Source: DUPQ01 sp964563155
GTDB taxonomy: Bacteria > Bacillota > Clostridia > DUPQ01
Direction of reading: 5' to 3'
Assembly (NCBI GenBank): GCA_964563155.1
Contig: CAZLVL010000002.1
Location: 62,001 to 126,000, forward strand
Length of the DNA: 64,000 nucleotides
How positions within the stretch are numbered: the first letter of the stretch is position 1; each line of letters begins with the position of its first letter. Under the pieces are notes generated by a model that saw only the letters and a list, made by a program, of their open reading frames with translations, had not been told where the DNA came from and searched no databases. This document shows, piece after piece, positions 43,711 to 52,192 of this stretch. The position numbers were made by a program, and so were the translations under genes.

Positions 43711-45054
43711 TTACAATCTTTCATCTGGTAAAAGAGCATCTGAGAATTTTAAAAAGAGCACAGCAGTTAAAATTTGCCATATACCTGTTATGCCTAAGAG
43801 CATAGGAACACTGGCCATTTGAAAGCCAAAAATATTTAAGGTTCTTTCTCCGACAAAGGATATAAAGAAGGTTCCTAGCATCATGCTCAAAAAGACCGCT
43901 ACATTTGTAAGTATGGAATAAAAGGATATGTAGTTAGTTTGATCTTGTTTAGGTAGATTTACATATACCATTGAGGCTAATACTGTGTTGGCTGCAACCC
44001 CCAAAACGTGCTGGAGCAATCTTACTAAATACCATAACCATTGTTGATTTCCAGGTGTAACAAAGGCATAGAGAAAATATGTAGGAGCTTGCATAAGCAT
44101 TACATAGGCAAAGGTTTTAAACCAGTCATGCTTTTTCAAGAACTTTTTCCACATACTACCAAACATTATGAAAAACATGAAATATATGGCATTTATAAAG
44201 TTGATTTGGGAATAGGAAATACCAACATCCTGTAATAGAAATATATTTATTGAAGCATTGGTTATGCTATTACCAATATAGAAAAAACCTACCAGCATAG
44301 CTGTCCAGAGAAACTTCTTGTTTTTAAAGGGTAAAGTGAAAATATCACTTACCTTTATCTTACTTTTGCTTCTCTCATAAGGAGCTTCTTTAGGAATAGA
44401 CAAGATAAGTATATTCAAAAGAGCAATCACCAAAGCAGCATGTCGAAACAGAACAATTATTTCTAACTGTCTAGGAGAACCTGCAAAAGAGTCTGTAATA
44501 AGAGATAGAACCAAAACAATCCCTTGAGTTAAAAAAGAGTTAATGCCAGAAGATAAGGTAAAGTAGTCCGCCCTTACATCATCAGGCAAGTAATGGGCAT
44601 ACCAGGTTAAATAACCAGGGTCAATAATAGCTGCTAAGGCAGAAGATATGGTGACAAGTAAAGTAAAGCCAATTACTCTTCCTGCCTCTGTTGTAATAAC
44701 TGTTGGAAGGTAAGTTATACCTAATATATTAATTAAATGAGTAATAGCACTTAGAACTGCTAAAATAGTTTTTCTTTTTTTGAATCTTTCTAAGATAAAA
44801 GGGGAAAACATGGAAAGAAGCCTTGTTAGTACTGGCACAAAGGTTATAACCCCTATGTTTACAATGTTAATCCCATAACTTAACAAAAAGCCAGTGTAAA
44901 AGATACCTCCACTGATTTGGGCCGCTAATGAAGAAAAGATTGAAGAAGTAAGGTTGCAAGTTCTACCAATTGCCTTATCATCTTTTAAGTTAAAAGTTCT
45001 CACAAAAGTTGAATTACGCCACTTCACTTTTAATGATCTGAACACCGTACCCAT
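43711..45054 (-). CDS. Major facilitator superfamily transporter
   Basis: 447 residues with about eleven to twelve hydrophobic helices; ATG with GAGGTGA. The loop 'SPFILERFKKRKTILA' resembles the MFS cytoplasmic A-motif, and two six-helix halves are separated by a charged loop around 'PKEAPYERSKSKIKVSD'. The substrate is unknown. It is downstream of the catalase gene on the opposite strand and separated by 190 bases from nadE; I see nothing clear in that gap. Confidence 0.85.
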   Translation of the reverse strand: MGTVFRSLKVKWRNSTFVRTFNLKDDKAIGRTCNLTSSIFSSLAAQISGGIFYTGFLLSYGINIVNIGVITFVPVLTRLLSMFSPFILERFKKRKTILAVLSAITHLINILGITYLPTVITTEAGRVIGFTLLVTISSALAAIIDPGYLTWYAHYLPDDVRADYFTLSSGINSFLTQGIVLVLSLITDSFAGSPRQLEIIVLFRHAALVIALLNILILSIPKEAPYERSKSKIKVSDIFTLPFKNKKFLWTAMLVGFFYIGNSITNASINIFLLQDVGISYSQINFINAIYFMFFIMFGSMWKKFLKKHDWFKTFAYVMLMQAPTYFLYAFVTPGNQQWLWYLVRLLQHVLGVAANTVLASMVYVNLPKQDQTNYISFYSILTNVAVFLSMMLGTFFISFVGERTLNIFGFQMASVPMLLGITGIWQILTAVLFLKFSDALLPDERL

Positions 45055-45245
45055 TAGTCACCTCAACATGTTCTTGTATCGCGTGGATTTTACAATAAGA
45101 CCCTATATAAGTCAATGAAAACTATTGCTATCTTGCTTTATTCCCTGCAAATATAAAGTTCTTCATATTACTTGTTATATAAGTCCTATTATAGTAAATT
45201 ATATATGTTGGATAACCTTTTGTTTTTAAAAGTTTATCCAAAATC

Positions 45246-45304
45246 TTTGAAATAAGGGTGTGTTTTGGCTTAATCCCTTAAGATATCAGATATCCTATTT
45301 CAAA
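45246..45304 (+). promoter_or_regulatory. Nested inverted repeats upstream of the catalase gene
   Basis: TTTGAAATA (45246-45254) pairs with TATTTCAAA (45296-45304). Inside, TAAGGG (45253-45258) pairs with CCCTTA (45275-45280), and GATATCAGATATC (45282-45294) is a double GATATC. The outer arm ends 21 bases before the ATG. It could be an operator array or a folded leader; no PerR-like box is recognised. Confidence 0.5.
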
Positions 45305-45325
45305 ATTAAATAAGGAGGATTGCAA

Positions 45326-46783
45326 ATGACTAAAAAGAAGATTACAACAGCTGCAGGGGCACCGGTTAGTAACAATACAGACGTGCTTACAGCAGGAAAA
45401 AGAGGTCCTATGCTTTTACAAGATGTATGGTACTTAGAAAAACTTGCCCATTTTGATAGAGAAGTTATTCCTGAAAGGAGAATGCATGCAAAAGGCTCAG
45501 GCGCTTTTGGTACCTTTACTGTCACCCACGACATTACAAATTACACAAAAGCTAAGATCTTTTCAGAAATAGGAAAACAAACAGATATGTTTGTTAGATT
45601 CTCAACAGTTGCAGGTGAAAGAGGAGCAGCTGATGCAGAAAGAGATATTAGAGGATTTGCCATGAAGTACTATACAGAAGATGGCAACTGGGACTTGGTT
45701 GGAAACAACACCCCTGTCTTTTTCTTTAGAGATCCTTTAAAATTTCCTGACTTAAACCACGCAGTAAAAAGAGATCCAAGAACCAACATGAGAAGTCCAA
45801 CCAACAATTGGGATTTTTGGTCTTCTATTCCAGAAGCCCTACATCAAGTAACCATAACCATGAGTGATAGAGGTATCCCCCTATCCTACAGGCACATGGA
45901 TGGTTTTGGTAGCCATACCTTTTCAATGATAAATGCAAACAATGAGAGAGTTTGGGTTAAATTCCACTTTAAAACCCAACAAGGAATTAAAAACCTAAGC
46001 GACCAAGAAGCTGCAGATATTGTTGCCCATGACAGAGAAAGTCACCAAAGAGATTTATATGAAGCCATTGAAAGAAAAGAATATCCAAGATGGACCATGT
46101 ACATTCAAGTTATGACAGAACAACAAGCTAGAAGAATGAAAAACAATCCCTTTGATGTAACTAAAGTTTGGTTTAAGAAAGACTTTCCATTAATGGAAGT
46201 TGGCTATTTTGAGCTTAACAGAAATCCTGATAACTACTTTGCCCAAGTTGAGCAAGCAGCCTTCAATCCTGCTAATGTAGTTCCAGGCATAGGTTTTTCA
46301 CCAGATAGAATGCTTCAGGGTAGACTTTTCTCTTATGGAGATGCCCAAAGATACAGACTGGGAGTTAACCATAACTTAATACCAGTTAATGCTCCTAAAT
46401 ATCCATCAAACAGTTTCCACAGAGATGGTCTTATGAGAACTGATGACAATCAAGGTAGCAAAATTCATTACTTTCCTAACTCTTTTGGAGAGTGGGAAGA
46501 TGACAAGAGTTTATCTGAACCTCCACTACATTTAAGAGATGATGCTTACAGATGGGATTTCCATGAAGATGATGATGATTACTTTACCCAACCTGGCAAA
46601 CTCTATAGATTAATGAATAAAGAACAGAAAAAAGCCTTGTTTGAAAACACTGCAAGAAACATGAATGGTGTACCTGAGTTTATAAAAATCAGGCATATCA
46701 AAAATTGTGCAAAAGCAGATAGAAATTATGGCAAAGGTGTAGCAAAAGCAATGAACATTGATTTTGACGCTATTGAAGATTAA
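45326..46783 (+). CDS. katA: Catalase
   Basis: 485 residues from ATG at 45326, 7 bases after AAGGAGG. Clade-3-type motifs are 'RRMHAKGSGAFGTFTVTHDI' (active His), 'FVRFSTVAGERGAADAERDIRGFAMKYYTEDGNWDLVGNNTPVFF' (active Asn) and 'RLFSYGDAQRYRLG' (heme-ligand Tyr). Full length with no missing catalytic residue. It converts hydrogen peroxide to water and oxygen. It is followed 9 bases later by a nitroreductase gene, probably co-transcribed. Its presence in an otherwise anaerobic gene set indicates real exposure to oxygen. Confidence 0.97.
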   Translation: MTKKKITTAAGAPVSNNTDVLTAGKRGPMLLQDVWYLEKLAHFDREVIPERRMHAKGSGAFGTFTVTHDITNYTKAKIFSEIGKQTDMFVRFSTVAGERGAADAERDIRGFAMKYYTEDGNWDLVGNNTPVFFFRDPLKFPDLNHAVKRDPRTNMRSPTNNWDFWSSIPEALHQVTITMSDRGIPLSYRHMDGFGSHTFSMINANNERVWVKFHFKTQQGIKNLSDQEAADIVAHDRESHQRDLYEAIERKEYPRWTMYIQVMTEQQARRMKNNPFDVTKVWFKKDFPLMEVGYFELNRNPDNYFAQVEQAAFNPANVVPGIGFSPDRMLQGRLFSYGDAQRYRLGVNHNLIPVNAPKYPSNSFHRDGLMRTDDNQGSKIHYFPNSFGEWEDDKSLSEPPLHLRDDAYRWDFHEDDDDYFTQPGKLYRLMNKEQKKALFENTARNMNGVPEFIKIRHIKNCAKADRNYGKGVAKAMNIDFDAIED

Positions 46784-46792
46784 GGAGTCTGT

Positions 46793-47356
46793 ATGGAAAG
46801 ACAATTTAAGTATGACATAATGCCTGAGATTAAGACCCGTTGGTCACCTAGAGCCTTTTCAAGTGAAAAGATATCTAAAGAAGACTTAAATGCTGTTTTG
46901 GAAGCTGCAAGTTTTGCACCCTCATGCTTTAATGAACAGCCTTGGAGATTTGTAGTAGCTGATACGGAAGAGGAACTTAGTAAGCTAAGAGGCTTATTAA
47001 CTCCAGCAAATCAAGTATGGGCAAACAAGGCTCCAGTTTTAATTTTAATAGTTGCAAAAATAGACTTTGACTTGACAGGACAAGCTAATTTTTGGCATAT
47101 GTTTGACACAGGAACTGCATGGGGATTCCTATCCTTGGAAGCCGAAAGAAGGGGGCTAATAACCCATGGCATGGCAGGTTTTAATAGGAATAAAAGCAAA
47201 GAGCTTTACGACCTTACAGACAAATATGAACCTATTGCAGTAATTGCTCTTGGGAAATATGGAGATAAGTCAGATTTAAGTGAGGATCTTCAAAAAAGAG
47301 AAAAGCCTGATGTAAGATTAGAGCTATCTCAACTCATACTTAATAAACAAGAGTAG
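46793..47356 (+). CDS. Nitroreductase-family protein
   Basis: 187 residues; AAGGAG 6 bases before the ATG. FMN-binding features are 'IKTRWSPRAFSSEKISKEDLNAVLEAASFAPSCFNEQPWRFVV' and 'MFDTGTAWGFLSLEAERRGL', followed by 'PIAVIALGKYG'. It reduces quinones or nitro compounds with NAD(P)H. It is downstream of catalase in one transcript and followed by a terminator. Confidence 0.9.
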   Translation: MERQFKYDIMPEIKTRWSPRAFSSEKISKEDLNAVLEAASFAPSCFNEQPWRFVVADTEEELSKLRGLLTPANQVWANKAPVLILIVAKIDFDLTGQANFWHMFDTGTAWGFLSLEAERRGLITHGMAGFNRNKSKELYDLTDKYEPIAVIALGKYGDKSDLSEDLQKREKPDVRLELSQLILNKQE

Positions 47357-47388
47357 AAAAATTAGGATACAAAACATCTAATAAAATC

Positions 47389-47421
47389 AGAAGCTGTAAG
47401 AGAATTATAGCTTCTTTTTTT
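47389..47421 (+). terminator. Terminator of the catalase-nitroreductase operon
   Basis: AGAAGCTGTAA, loop GAGAA, TTATAGCTTCT, then T-run: an 11-bp stem with one G-U pair. Confidence 0.85.
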
Positions 47422-47584
47422 ATTTTTATTCTAAAAAGAACAAGGATTAGTGATTTAAAATACAAACTATATATTAAATAACAAATATAAATACATATTT
47501 TGCCTTTTAAATAAACTTTTGTGTTATTATAAATTTACTGCAGCATCTTTAATTTTGCTTGAAATTTGAATTTAAAAAGGTACC

Positions 47585-50149
47585 ATGAATACTGGATTTT
47601 ACAAGAAACTCATTTACAATTTACCCTATGCGTATGCGTATCATCAATTAATATACGACTCCTTTGGTGAAGCTATAGATTATAAGTTTCTTGAAGTGAA
47701 TAAGGAATTTGAAAACTTAACAGATTTAAATGCTGATCAACTAATAGGCAAAACCTTTTTACAAATAGATCTTGAACTTTCTAGAGATGATTTTAATTGG
47801 ATAAAAGAATATGGAGAAATTGGAAAAAACTTAGGCCAAAAATCTTTTGAGGTCTATTCTGAGTCACTGAAAAAATACTATAATATTTTTGTATTTTCTG
47901 ATAAAAAAGGCTACTTTACAACTATTTTCTCAGATATAACAGAAACAAAGATTAAAAGCCAAGAACAACTTCTCATAAATCAGTTTATGGGCAAGGCCAT
48001 CTTGGAAATGGATCAAAATCTTAATGTTATAAACGCCTATGACTACGTATCAAACATCCTTACAAAGCACCCAAAAGAATACATAGGTAAGAATATCTCA
48101 GAAACTACCAGTGACTATCTATATAAAATAATAAAGCTCTATTGCGAAAGAGCCAAGTCTTCAGGCAGACAAATCACCTTTGAAACTTCTAGAATGGAAG
48201 AAGGACAAAGAAAGTGGTTTTTAAACGAATGCACTTACACAAATATCTTAAATGAAGAAAGATACGTTATTTTTATTTCAGATATTACAGATAAACTGGT
48301 TTTGCAAAACAAGCTTGTACAAAGTGAAACTCTTTTCCAAACTTTTTTTGAACAAGCTCCTATTGGAATTGCTATTGTAAAAAATTATGAAACAATGATT
48401 GAAAGCAACCAGAAATTTCTGGAGATTACACAAGTACAAGGAGAGGACCTTAAAATAACAAATTGGCAGGATATAACTCATCCTGAGGATTTAGTTGTAG
48501 AAATGGTCTACTTTGAAAAGTTTAAAAATAGGGAAATCCCCTATTATTCTTTAGTAAAAAGAATAATAAATAGAAATAATCAGATTGTTTGGGTTAATTT
48601 AACAGTAGCCCGCTTATCCTTTAATGATGACAAAATTGATAGTGAGTTTTACATAGTAATGATAGATGACATTACAGACTTTATCGAGACAACTGCAGCC
48701 CTTTCTGAAAGTGAAAGAAGTAAAGAGGTTATTCTAACTCACCTACCTGGCATAGCATATAGATGTAAAAATGATGAAAATTGGACCATGCTCTTTTTGT
48801 CAGAAGGAACCTTTGGACTAACTGGCTATAGACCTAGAGATTTATTAAATAATAAATTACTTTCCTACAATGACATAATATTTCCCGAAGATAGAGACAA
48901 AGTAAGAAAAGGTTGGCAAGAAGCCTTTGATAAAAGCTCTATGTATAAAGGAGAATATCGAATAATTACAGCACAAGGCCAAGTCAAATGGGTCTTTGAA
49001 CAAGGTCAATTTATATTTGATATTAAAAGTAAAGAATATTTTATAGAAGGCCTTATTGTAGATATTACTGAGAGAAAAGAAAAAGAAATGGAAGTAAATT
49101 TCTTATTCTCTCATGATAGCTTAACAGGCTTGTACAATAGAATGTTTTTTATACAAGAAATCTACCAATATAAAAAAGAAGAGTTTTTGCCACTTTCTTT
49201 GATTATCGGTGACATTAATGGCCTACGCCTCATAAACAATGCCTTCGGACTTCATCAGGGAGATAATCTCTTGATTAAGGTTAGCAATACGATTAAAAAA
49301 TTAAGTAGACCACAAGACCTAGTTGCTAGAGTTGGCGGTGATAATTTTGCTGTCTTAATGCCCAATACATCTTTAGAAGAAGCAGAAGAAATTGCTGAGA
49401 AAATGAAAAAAGCCTGTGAGTCTATTGTCCTATTCCACCATGAGAGCACTTTAGAGCCTAGTGTAACTTTTGGGTCTTCAGAGGTTAGGACCATGGAAGA
49501 AAACTTACAAGGTTTTTATCATAATGCAGAAGACCTAATGTTTAAAAGAAAACTTTTAGATAGAAAGAGCTCCCACTCAAATATTTTAACCACAATCCAA
49601 GTAACCTTATTTACCAAAAGTGAAGAAACAGAAGAGCATGCTCAAAGACTTTTTGCTGTAGCCAGCAAAATAGGAGAATCTTTTGATTTGAATAAGAAAG
49701 ACCAAGAACGTTTACGCCTTCTTTCTCTTTTACATGACATTGGTAAAATTGGCATACATGACAATATCTTAAAAAAAGAAGGCCCTTTAACCCAAGAAGA
49801 ATGGGAAGAAATGAAAAAGCATCCTGAAATTGGCTATAACATTGCTATATCCACGCCGGAACTTGAAGACATAGCTGAACTCATACTAACACACCATGAA
49901 AAATATGATGGAACAGGTTATCCTAAGGGATTAAAAGAAGAAGAAATTCCTCTCATTTCACGAATCTTGGCTGTTGCTGATGCTTTTGATGTAATAACTA
50001 ATGATAGAGTTTACAAAAGGAAAAAGTCTTTTGCTTTTGCTATAGAAGAAATTAACAGATGCTCTGGAACCCAATTTGATCCAATGGTTGTAAAGGTCTT
50101 TAATAATGTAATAGGTAAACTGACTGAAGTAGAAAATGTATTAGACTAA
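47585..50149 (+). CDS. Multi-PAS sensor with GGDEF-like and HD-GYP domains
   Basis: 854 residues, no TM segments. Four PAS-like modules occupy roughly 1-500. A GGDEF-like domain (~505-650) reads 'VARVGGDNFAVLMP', so the GG(D/E)EF signature is GGDNF, with Glu lost; an RxxD inhibitory site (RPQD) lies five residues before it. A complete HD-GYP domain follows: 'LLHDIGKIGIHD', 'HHEKYDGTGYPKGLK' and 'LAVADAFDVI'. A degraded cyclase domain with an intact phosphodiesterase suggests a net cyclic-di-GMP hydrolase tuned by PAS signals. The 228-base gap before it has only the nitroreductase terminator. SD AAAAGG precedes the ATG. Confidence 0.9.
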   Translation: MNTGFYKKLIYNLPYAYAYHQLIYDSFGEAIDYKFLEVNKEFENLTDLNADQLIGKTFLQIDLELSRDDFNWIKEYGEIGKNLGQKSFEVYSESLKKYYNIFVFSDKKGYFTTIFSDITETKIKSQEQLLINQFMGKAILEMDQNLNVINAYDYVSNILTKHPKEYIGKNISETTSDYLYKIIKLYCERAKSSGRQITFETSRMEEGQRKWFLNECTYTNILNEERYVIFISDITDKLVLQNKLVQSETLFQTFFEQAPIGIAIVKNYETMIESNQKFLEITQVQGEDLKITNWQDITHPEDLVVEMVYFEKFKNREIPYYSLVKRIINRNNQIVWVNLTVARLSFNDDKIDSEFYIVMIDDITDFIETTAALSESERSKEVILTHLPGIAYRCKNDENWTMLFLSEGTFGLTGYRPRDLLNNKLLSYNDIIFPEDRDKVRKGWQEAFDKSSMYKGEYRIITAQGQVKWVFEQGQFIFDIKSKEYFIEGLIVDITERKEKEMEVNFLFSHDSLTGLYNRMFFIQEIYQYKKEEFLPLSLIIGDINGLRLINNAFGLHQGDNLLIKVSNTIKKLSRPQDLVARVGGDNFAVLMPNTSLEEAEEIAEKMKKACESIVLFHHESTLEPSVTFGSSEVRTMEENLQGFYHNAEDLMFKRKLLDRKSSHSNILTTIQVTLFTKSEETEEHAQRLFAVASKIGESFDLNKKDQERLRLLSLLHDIGKIGIHDNILKKEGPLTQEEWEEMKKHPEIGYNIAISTPELEDIAELILTHHEKYDGTGYPKGLKEEEIPLISRILAVADAFDVITNDRVYKRKKSFAFAIEEINRCSGTQFDPMVVKVFNNVIGKLTEVENVLD

Positions 50150-50238
50150 TATCTCTATATCCATCTTTATATCAATATCCATACCCTATCTTTGTAATTT
50201 AAGAAAAAACTCTTTACACTAGCCAGAAAAATGTTTTA

Positions 50239-50267
50239 TAGACATTAATAATTTTATTAGATATAAT
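50239..50267 (+). promoter_or_regulatory. Promoter of the superoxide reductase-rubredoxin operon
   Basis: TAGACA (50239-50244), 17-base spacer, TATAAT (50262-50267), 35 bases before the ATG. Confidence 0.75.
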
Positions 50268-50301
50268 ACAATTCTGAAAAGAAAAGTGAAGGGAGAGTAA
50301 A

Positions 50302-50691
50302 ATGAAAAAAGAAGCACAAAAATTCTTCATATGTGAGCATTGTGGGAATATTGTTGGCATGATTTTTAGTTCTGGGGTTCGTATTGTATGTTGTGGTGAT
50401 GAAATGAAAGAGCTTGTAGCAGGCACAACAGATGGTGCATACGAAAAGCACCTACCAGTGGTAAAAGTAGATGGAAATAGAGTTACAGTTGAAGTTGGAT
50501 CAGTAGCTCATCCTATGATTCCAGAACATTATATTATGTGGGTTTATCTAGAAACAGAAAAAGGTGGTCAACGTGTATCATTGAATCCAGGAGAAGACCC
50601 AGTAGCTGTATTTTGTTTTACAGATGACGACAAGCCCATTGCAGCCTATGAATACTGTAATCTTCACGGATTATGGAAAACAGAAATATAA
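50302..50691 (+). CDS. dfx: Desulfoferrodoxin (2Fe superoxide reductase)
   Basis: 129 residues, normal length. The N-terminal rubredoxin-like centre has 'ICEHCG' and 'IVCCGDEM'. The catalytic Fe(His4Cys) centre has 'YEKHLPVV', 'SVAHPMIPEHYIMW' and 'EYCNLHGLWK'. It reduces superoxide to peroxide without making oxygen, using rubredoxin, encoded 18 bases downstream, as electron donor. Together with catalase and the peroxiredoxin it completes a superoxide-to-water route. Confidence 0.97.
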   Translation: MKKEAQKFFICEHCGNIVGMIFSSGVRIVCCGDEMKELVAGTTDGAYEKHLPVVKVDGNRVTVEVGSVAHPMIPEHYIMWVYLETEKGGQRVSLNPGEDPVAVFCFTDDDKPIAAYEYCNLHGLWKTEI

Positions 50692-50709
50692 AAATTACAG
50701 GAGGGGATT

Positions 50710-50871
50710 ATGAAAAGATATGTTTGCTTAGTATGCGGATATGTATACGATGAAGTAGATGGCGATCCTGACAACGGTGTTGAGCCTGGCACAAAATGGG
50801 ATGACGTGCCTGAGGATTGGGTATGCCCACTATGTGGAGCACCAAAAGATCAATTTGAAGAAGAAGAGTAA
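50710..50871 (+). CDS. Rubredoxin
   Basis: 53 codons, too short for a 60-residue cut-off. ATG at 50710 follows GAGGGG; TAA at 50869-50871. Two Cys pairs (CLVCGY at residues 6-11, CPLCGA at 39-44) bind one iron, and the acidic C-terminus and 'DVPEDWVCPLCG' are standard. It donates electrons to the superoxide reductase just upstream. A terminator follows 30 bases later. Confidence 0.97.
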   Translation: MKRYVCLVCGYVYDEVDGDPDNGVEPGTKWDDVPEDWVCPLCGAPKDQFEEEE

Positions 50872-50900
50872 ATTTAATTTCAAGTTGATAAGCTTGTAGC

Positions 50901-50927
50901 AAAAACGGCATATTGCCGTTTTTTTTA
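50901..50927 (+). terminator. Terminator of the superoxide reductase-rubredoxin operon
   Basis: AAAAACGGCA, loop TAT, TGCCGTTTTT followed by more T. Confidence 0.9.
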
Positions 50928-50976
50928 ACTCTTTAATCTATTAAATATAGTAGAAACCCATATTTTTATTTTTTTA

Positions 50977-51006
50977 TTGACATCATATAAATTTATATGG
51001 TAGGAT
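50977..51006 (+). promoter_or_regulatory. Promoter of the aromatic amino acid operon
   Basis: TTGACA (50977-50982), 18-base spacer, TAGGAT (51001-51006). Transcription would begin near 51013, leaving only a few bases before the ribosome site of the leader peptide. Confidence 0.7.
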
Positions 51007-51026
51007 ACAAAAACAAAGAGGAAAAT

Positions 51027-51107
51027 ATGAGAAATATATATTTTACAGCAGAATACTTTTACTTTTACTTTAGCTACGAAACTAAAACAGTATTTGCTGC
51101 AAAATAA
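51027..51107 (+). CDS. Phe/Tyr-rich leader peptide of the aromatic operon
   Basis: 26 codons, ATG at 51027 with AGAGG 5 bases upstream, stop TAA at 51105-51107. The peptide is M-R-N-I-Y-F-T-A-E-Y-F-Y-F-Y-F-S-Y-E-T-K-T-V-F-A-A-K: five Tyr (four as TAC) and five Phe (all TTT), with none for Trp. The stretch YFYFYF (51054-51071) places six aromatic codons in a row. It resembles pheL/trpL-type leader peptides. Ribosome stalling when charged tRNA-Phe or tRNA-Tyr is short would affect the hairpin downstream. The peptide itself probably has no other role. Confidence 0.85.
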   Translation: MRNIYFTAEYFYFYFSYETKTVFAAK

Positions 51108-51143
51108 TTTACCTGAAAATTATATAAAAAACTTAAGGTTTCG
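51077..51143 (+). promoter_or_regulatory. Antiterminator pairing segments in the aromatic leader
   Basis: CGAAAC (51077-51082), inside the leader ORF just after the aromatic codons, is complementary to GTTTCG (51138-51143), the 5' arm of the terminator. The two structures are mutually exclusive. Only 6-7 bp support it, so the detail of the mechanism is inference. Confidence 0.6.
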
Positions 51144-51172
51144 CAGTGAATATACACAGCGAAACTTTTTTT
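51135..51172 (+). terminator. Attenuator terminator before the DAHP synthase gene
   Basis: AAGGTTTCGC (51135-51144) and GCGAAACTTT (51159-51168) form a 10-bp stem with one G-U pair, with an inner GTG/CAC, followed by T up to 51172. The AGGAGG of the first gene starts at 51177. A terminator between the promoter and the first structural gene implies attenuation. Confidence 0.85.
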
Positions 51173-51190
51173 ATTTAGGAGGAAATTTAA

Positions 51191-52192
51191 ATGATAGCAG
51201 TATTAAGACCCAATGCCCCACAAACCCAGATAGATAGCCTAGTTCAATGGTTCAAGGACCAAGGACTGAATGTGCATATTTCTGTAGGTGAGTATCAAAC
51301 CATATTAGGTCTAATTGGAGATACAAGTAAAATTGACGTTGAGCTTTTACAAGTATTGGACATTGTGGAATCGGTTAAAAGGATTAGTGAGCCCTTTAAA
51401 AATGCTAATAGAAAATTCCATGCAGATGATACTGTGGTAAAGGTTGGAGATTTATCAGTTGGCGGTGGTAATTTTATAGTAATTGCAGGTCCTTGCTCTG
51501 TAGAATCAGAAGAACAAATATTAGAAATTGCTAGTAGAGTAAAAGCATCTGGAGCCAATATGTTAAGAGGTGGAGCCTTTAAACCTAGAACCTCTCCTTA
51601 TGACTTTCAAGGAATGAAGGCAGAAGGAATTGAGCTTTTGCTAAAGGCAAAAAAAATGACTGGCATGCCAATTGTAACTGAGATAATGAATGCTAATCAC
51701 TTACCCCTCTTTGAAGATGTTGATATAATACAGGTAGGCGCAAGAAATATGCAAAACTTTGAACTATTAAATGAATTAGGAAAAACGCAAAAACCCATTT
51801 TATTAAAAAGAGGTTTAGCTAATACTCTTAAGGAACTTTTAATGAGTGCTGAGTACATAATGGCTGGTGGTAATGAAAATGTAATTCTTTGTGAAAGAGG
51901 CATTAGAACCTTTGAGACCTACACAAGAAATACCATTGATTTATCTGCAGTACCTATGTTAAAGGAACTAAGCCACTTACCTGTGGTTGTAGATCCAAGT
52001 CACGCAACAGGTCTAGCACGTCTAGTTCCATCAATGGCCCTAGCAGCTACAGCAGCGGGAGCAGACGGACTTATGATTGAAGTCCACAATGACCCACCAA
52101 AAGCTCTTAGTGATGGAATGCAATCTTTGACCTTTGAACAATTTGATAGTGTATCTAAGAAAATTGAGAAAGTTTTGGAGGCTGTAAAATGA
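51191..52192 (+). CDS. aroF: 3-deoxy-7-phosphoheptulonate (DAHP) synthase, type I-beta with ACT-like N-domain
   Basis: 333 residues, AGGAGG 8 bases before ATG. An N-terminal ~75-residue ferredoxin/ACT-like regulatory domain is followed by the barrel. Its motifs are 'IVIAGPCSVESEEQILEIA', 'MLRGGAFKPRTSPYDFQG', 'EIMNANHLPLFEDVDIIQVGARNMQNFELL', 'PILLKRG' and 'PVVVDPSHATG'. This arrangement matches the feedback-regulated type from Thermotoga rather than chorismate-mutase fusions. It condenses PEP and erythrose 4-phosphate, the first step of the shikimate route. It is first in the operon under the Phe/Tyr leader and overlaps tyrA by 4 bases. Confidence 0.96.
   Translation: MIAVLRPNAPQTQIDSLVQWFKDQGLNVHISVGEYQTILGLIGDTSKIDVELLQVLDIVESVKRISEPFKNANRKFHADDTVVKVGDLSVGGGNFIVIAGPCSVESEEQILEIASRVKASGANMLRGGAFKPRTSPYDFQGMKAEGIELLLKAKKMTGMPIVTEIMNANHLPLFEDVDIIQVGARNMQNFELLNELGKTQKPILLKRGLANTLKELLMSAEYIMAGGNENVILCERGIRTFETYTRNTIDLSAVPMLKELSHLPVVVDPSHATGLARLVPSMALAATAAGADGLMIEVHNDPPKALSDGMQSLTFEQFDSVSKKIEKVLEAVK

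Noticed and set aside
50708..50911. 67-codon minus-strand frame
   Set aside because: Exact antisense of the rubredoxin gene, which has an unmistakable two-CxxC protein on the plus strand.
50872..51190. T-box or tryptophan-type leader upstream of the aromatic operon
   Set aside because: No T-box (AGGGTGG-type) sequence or specifier loop was found, and the leader has no Trp codons.
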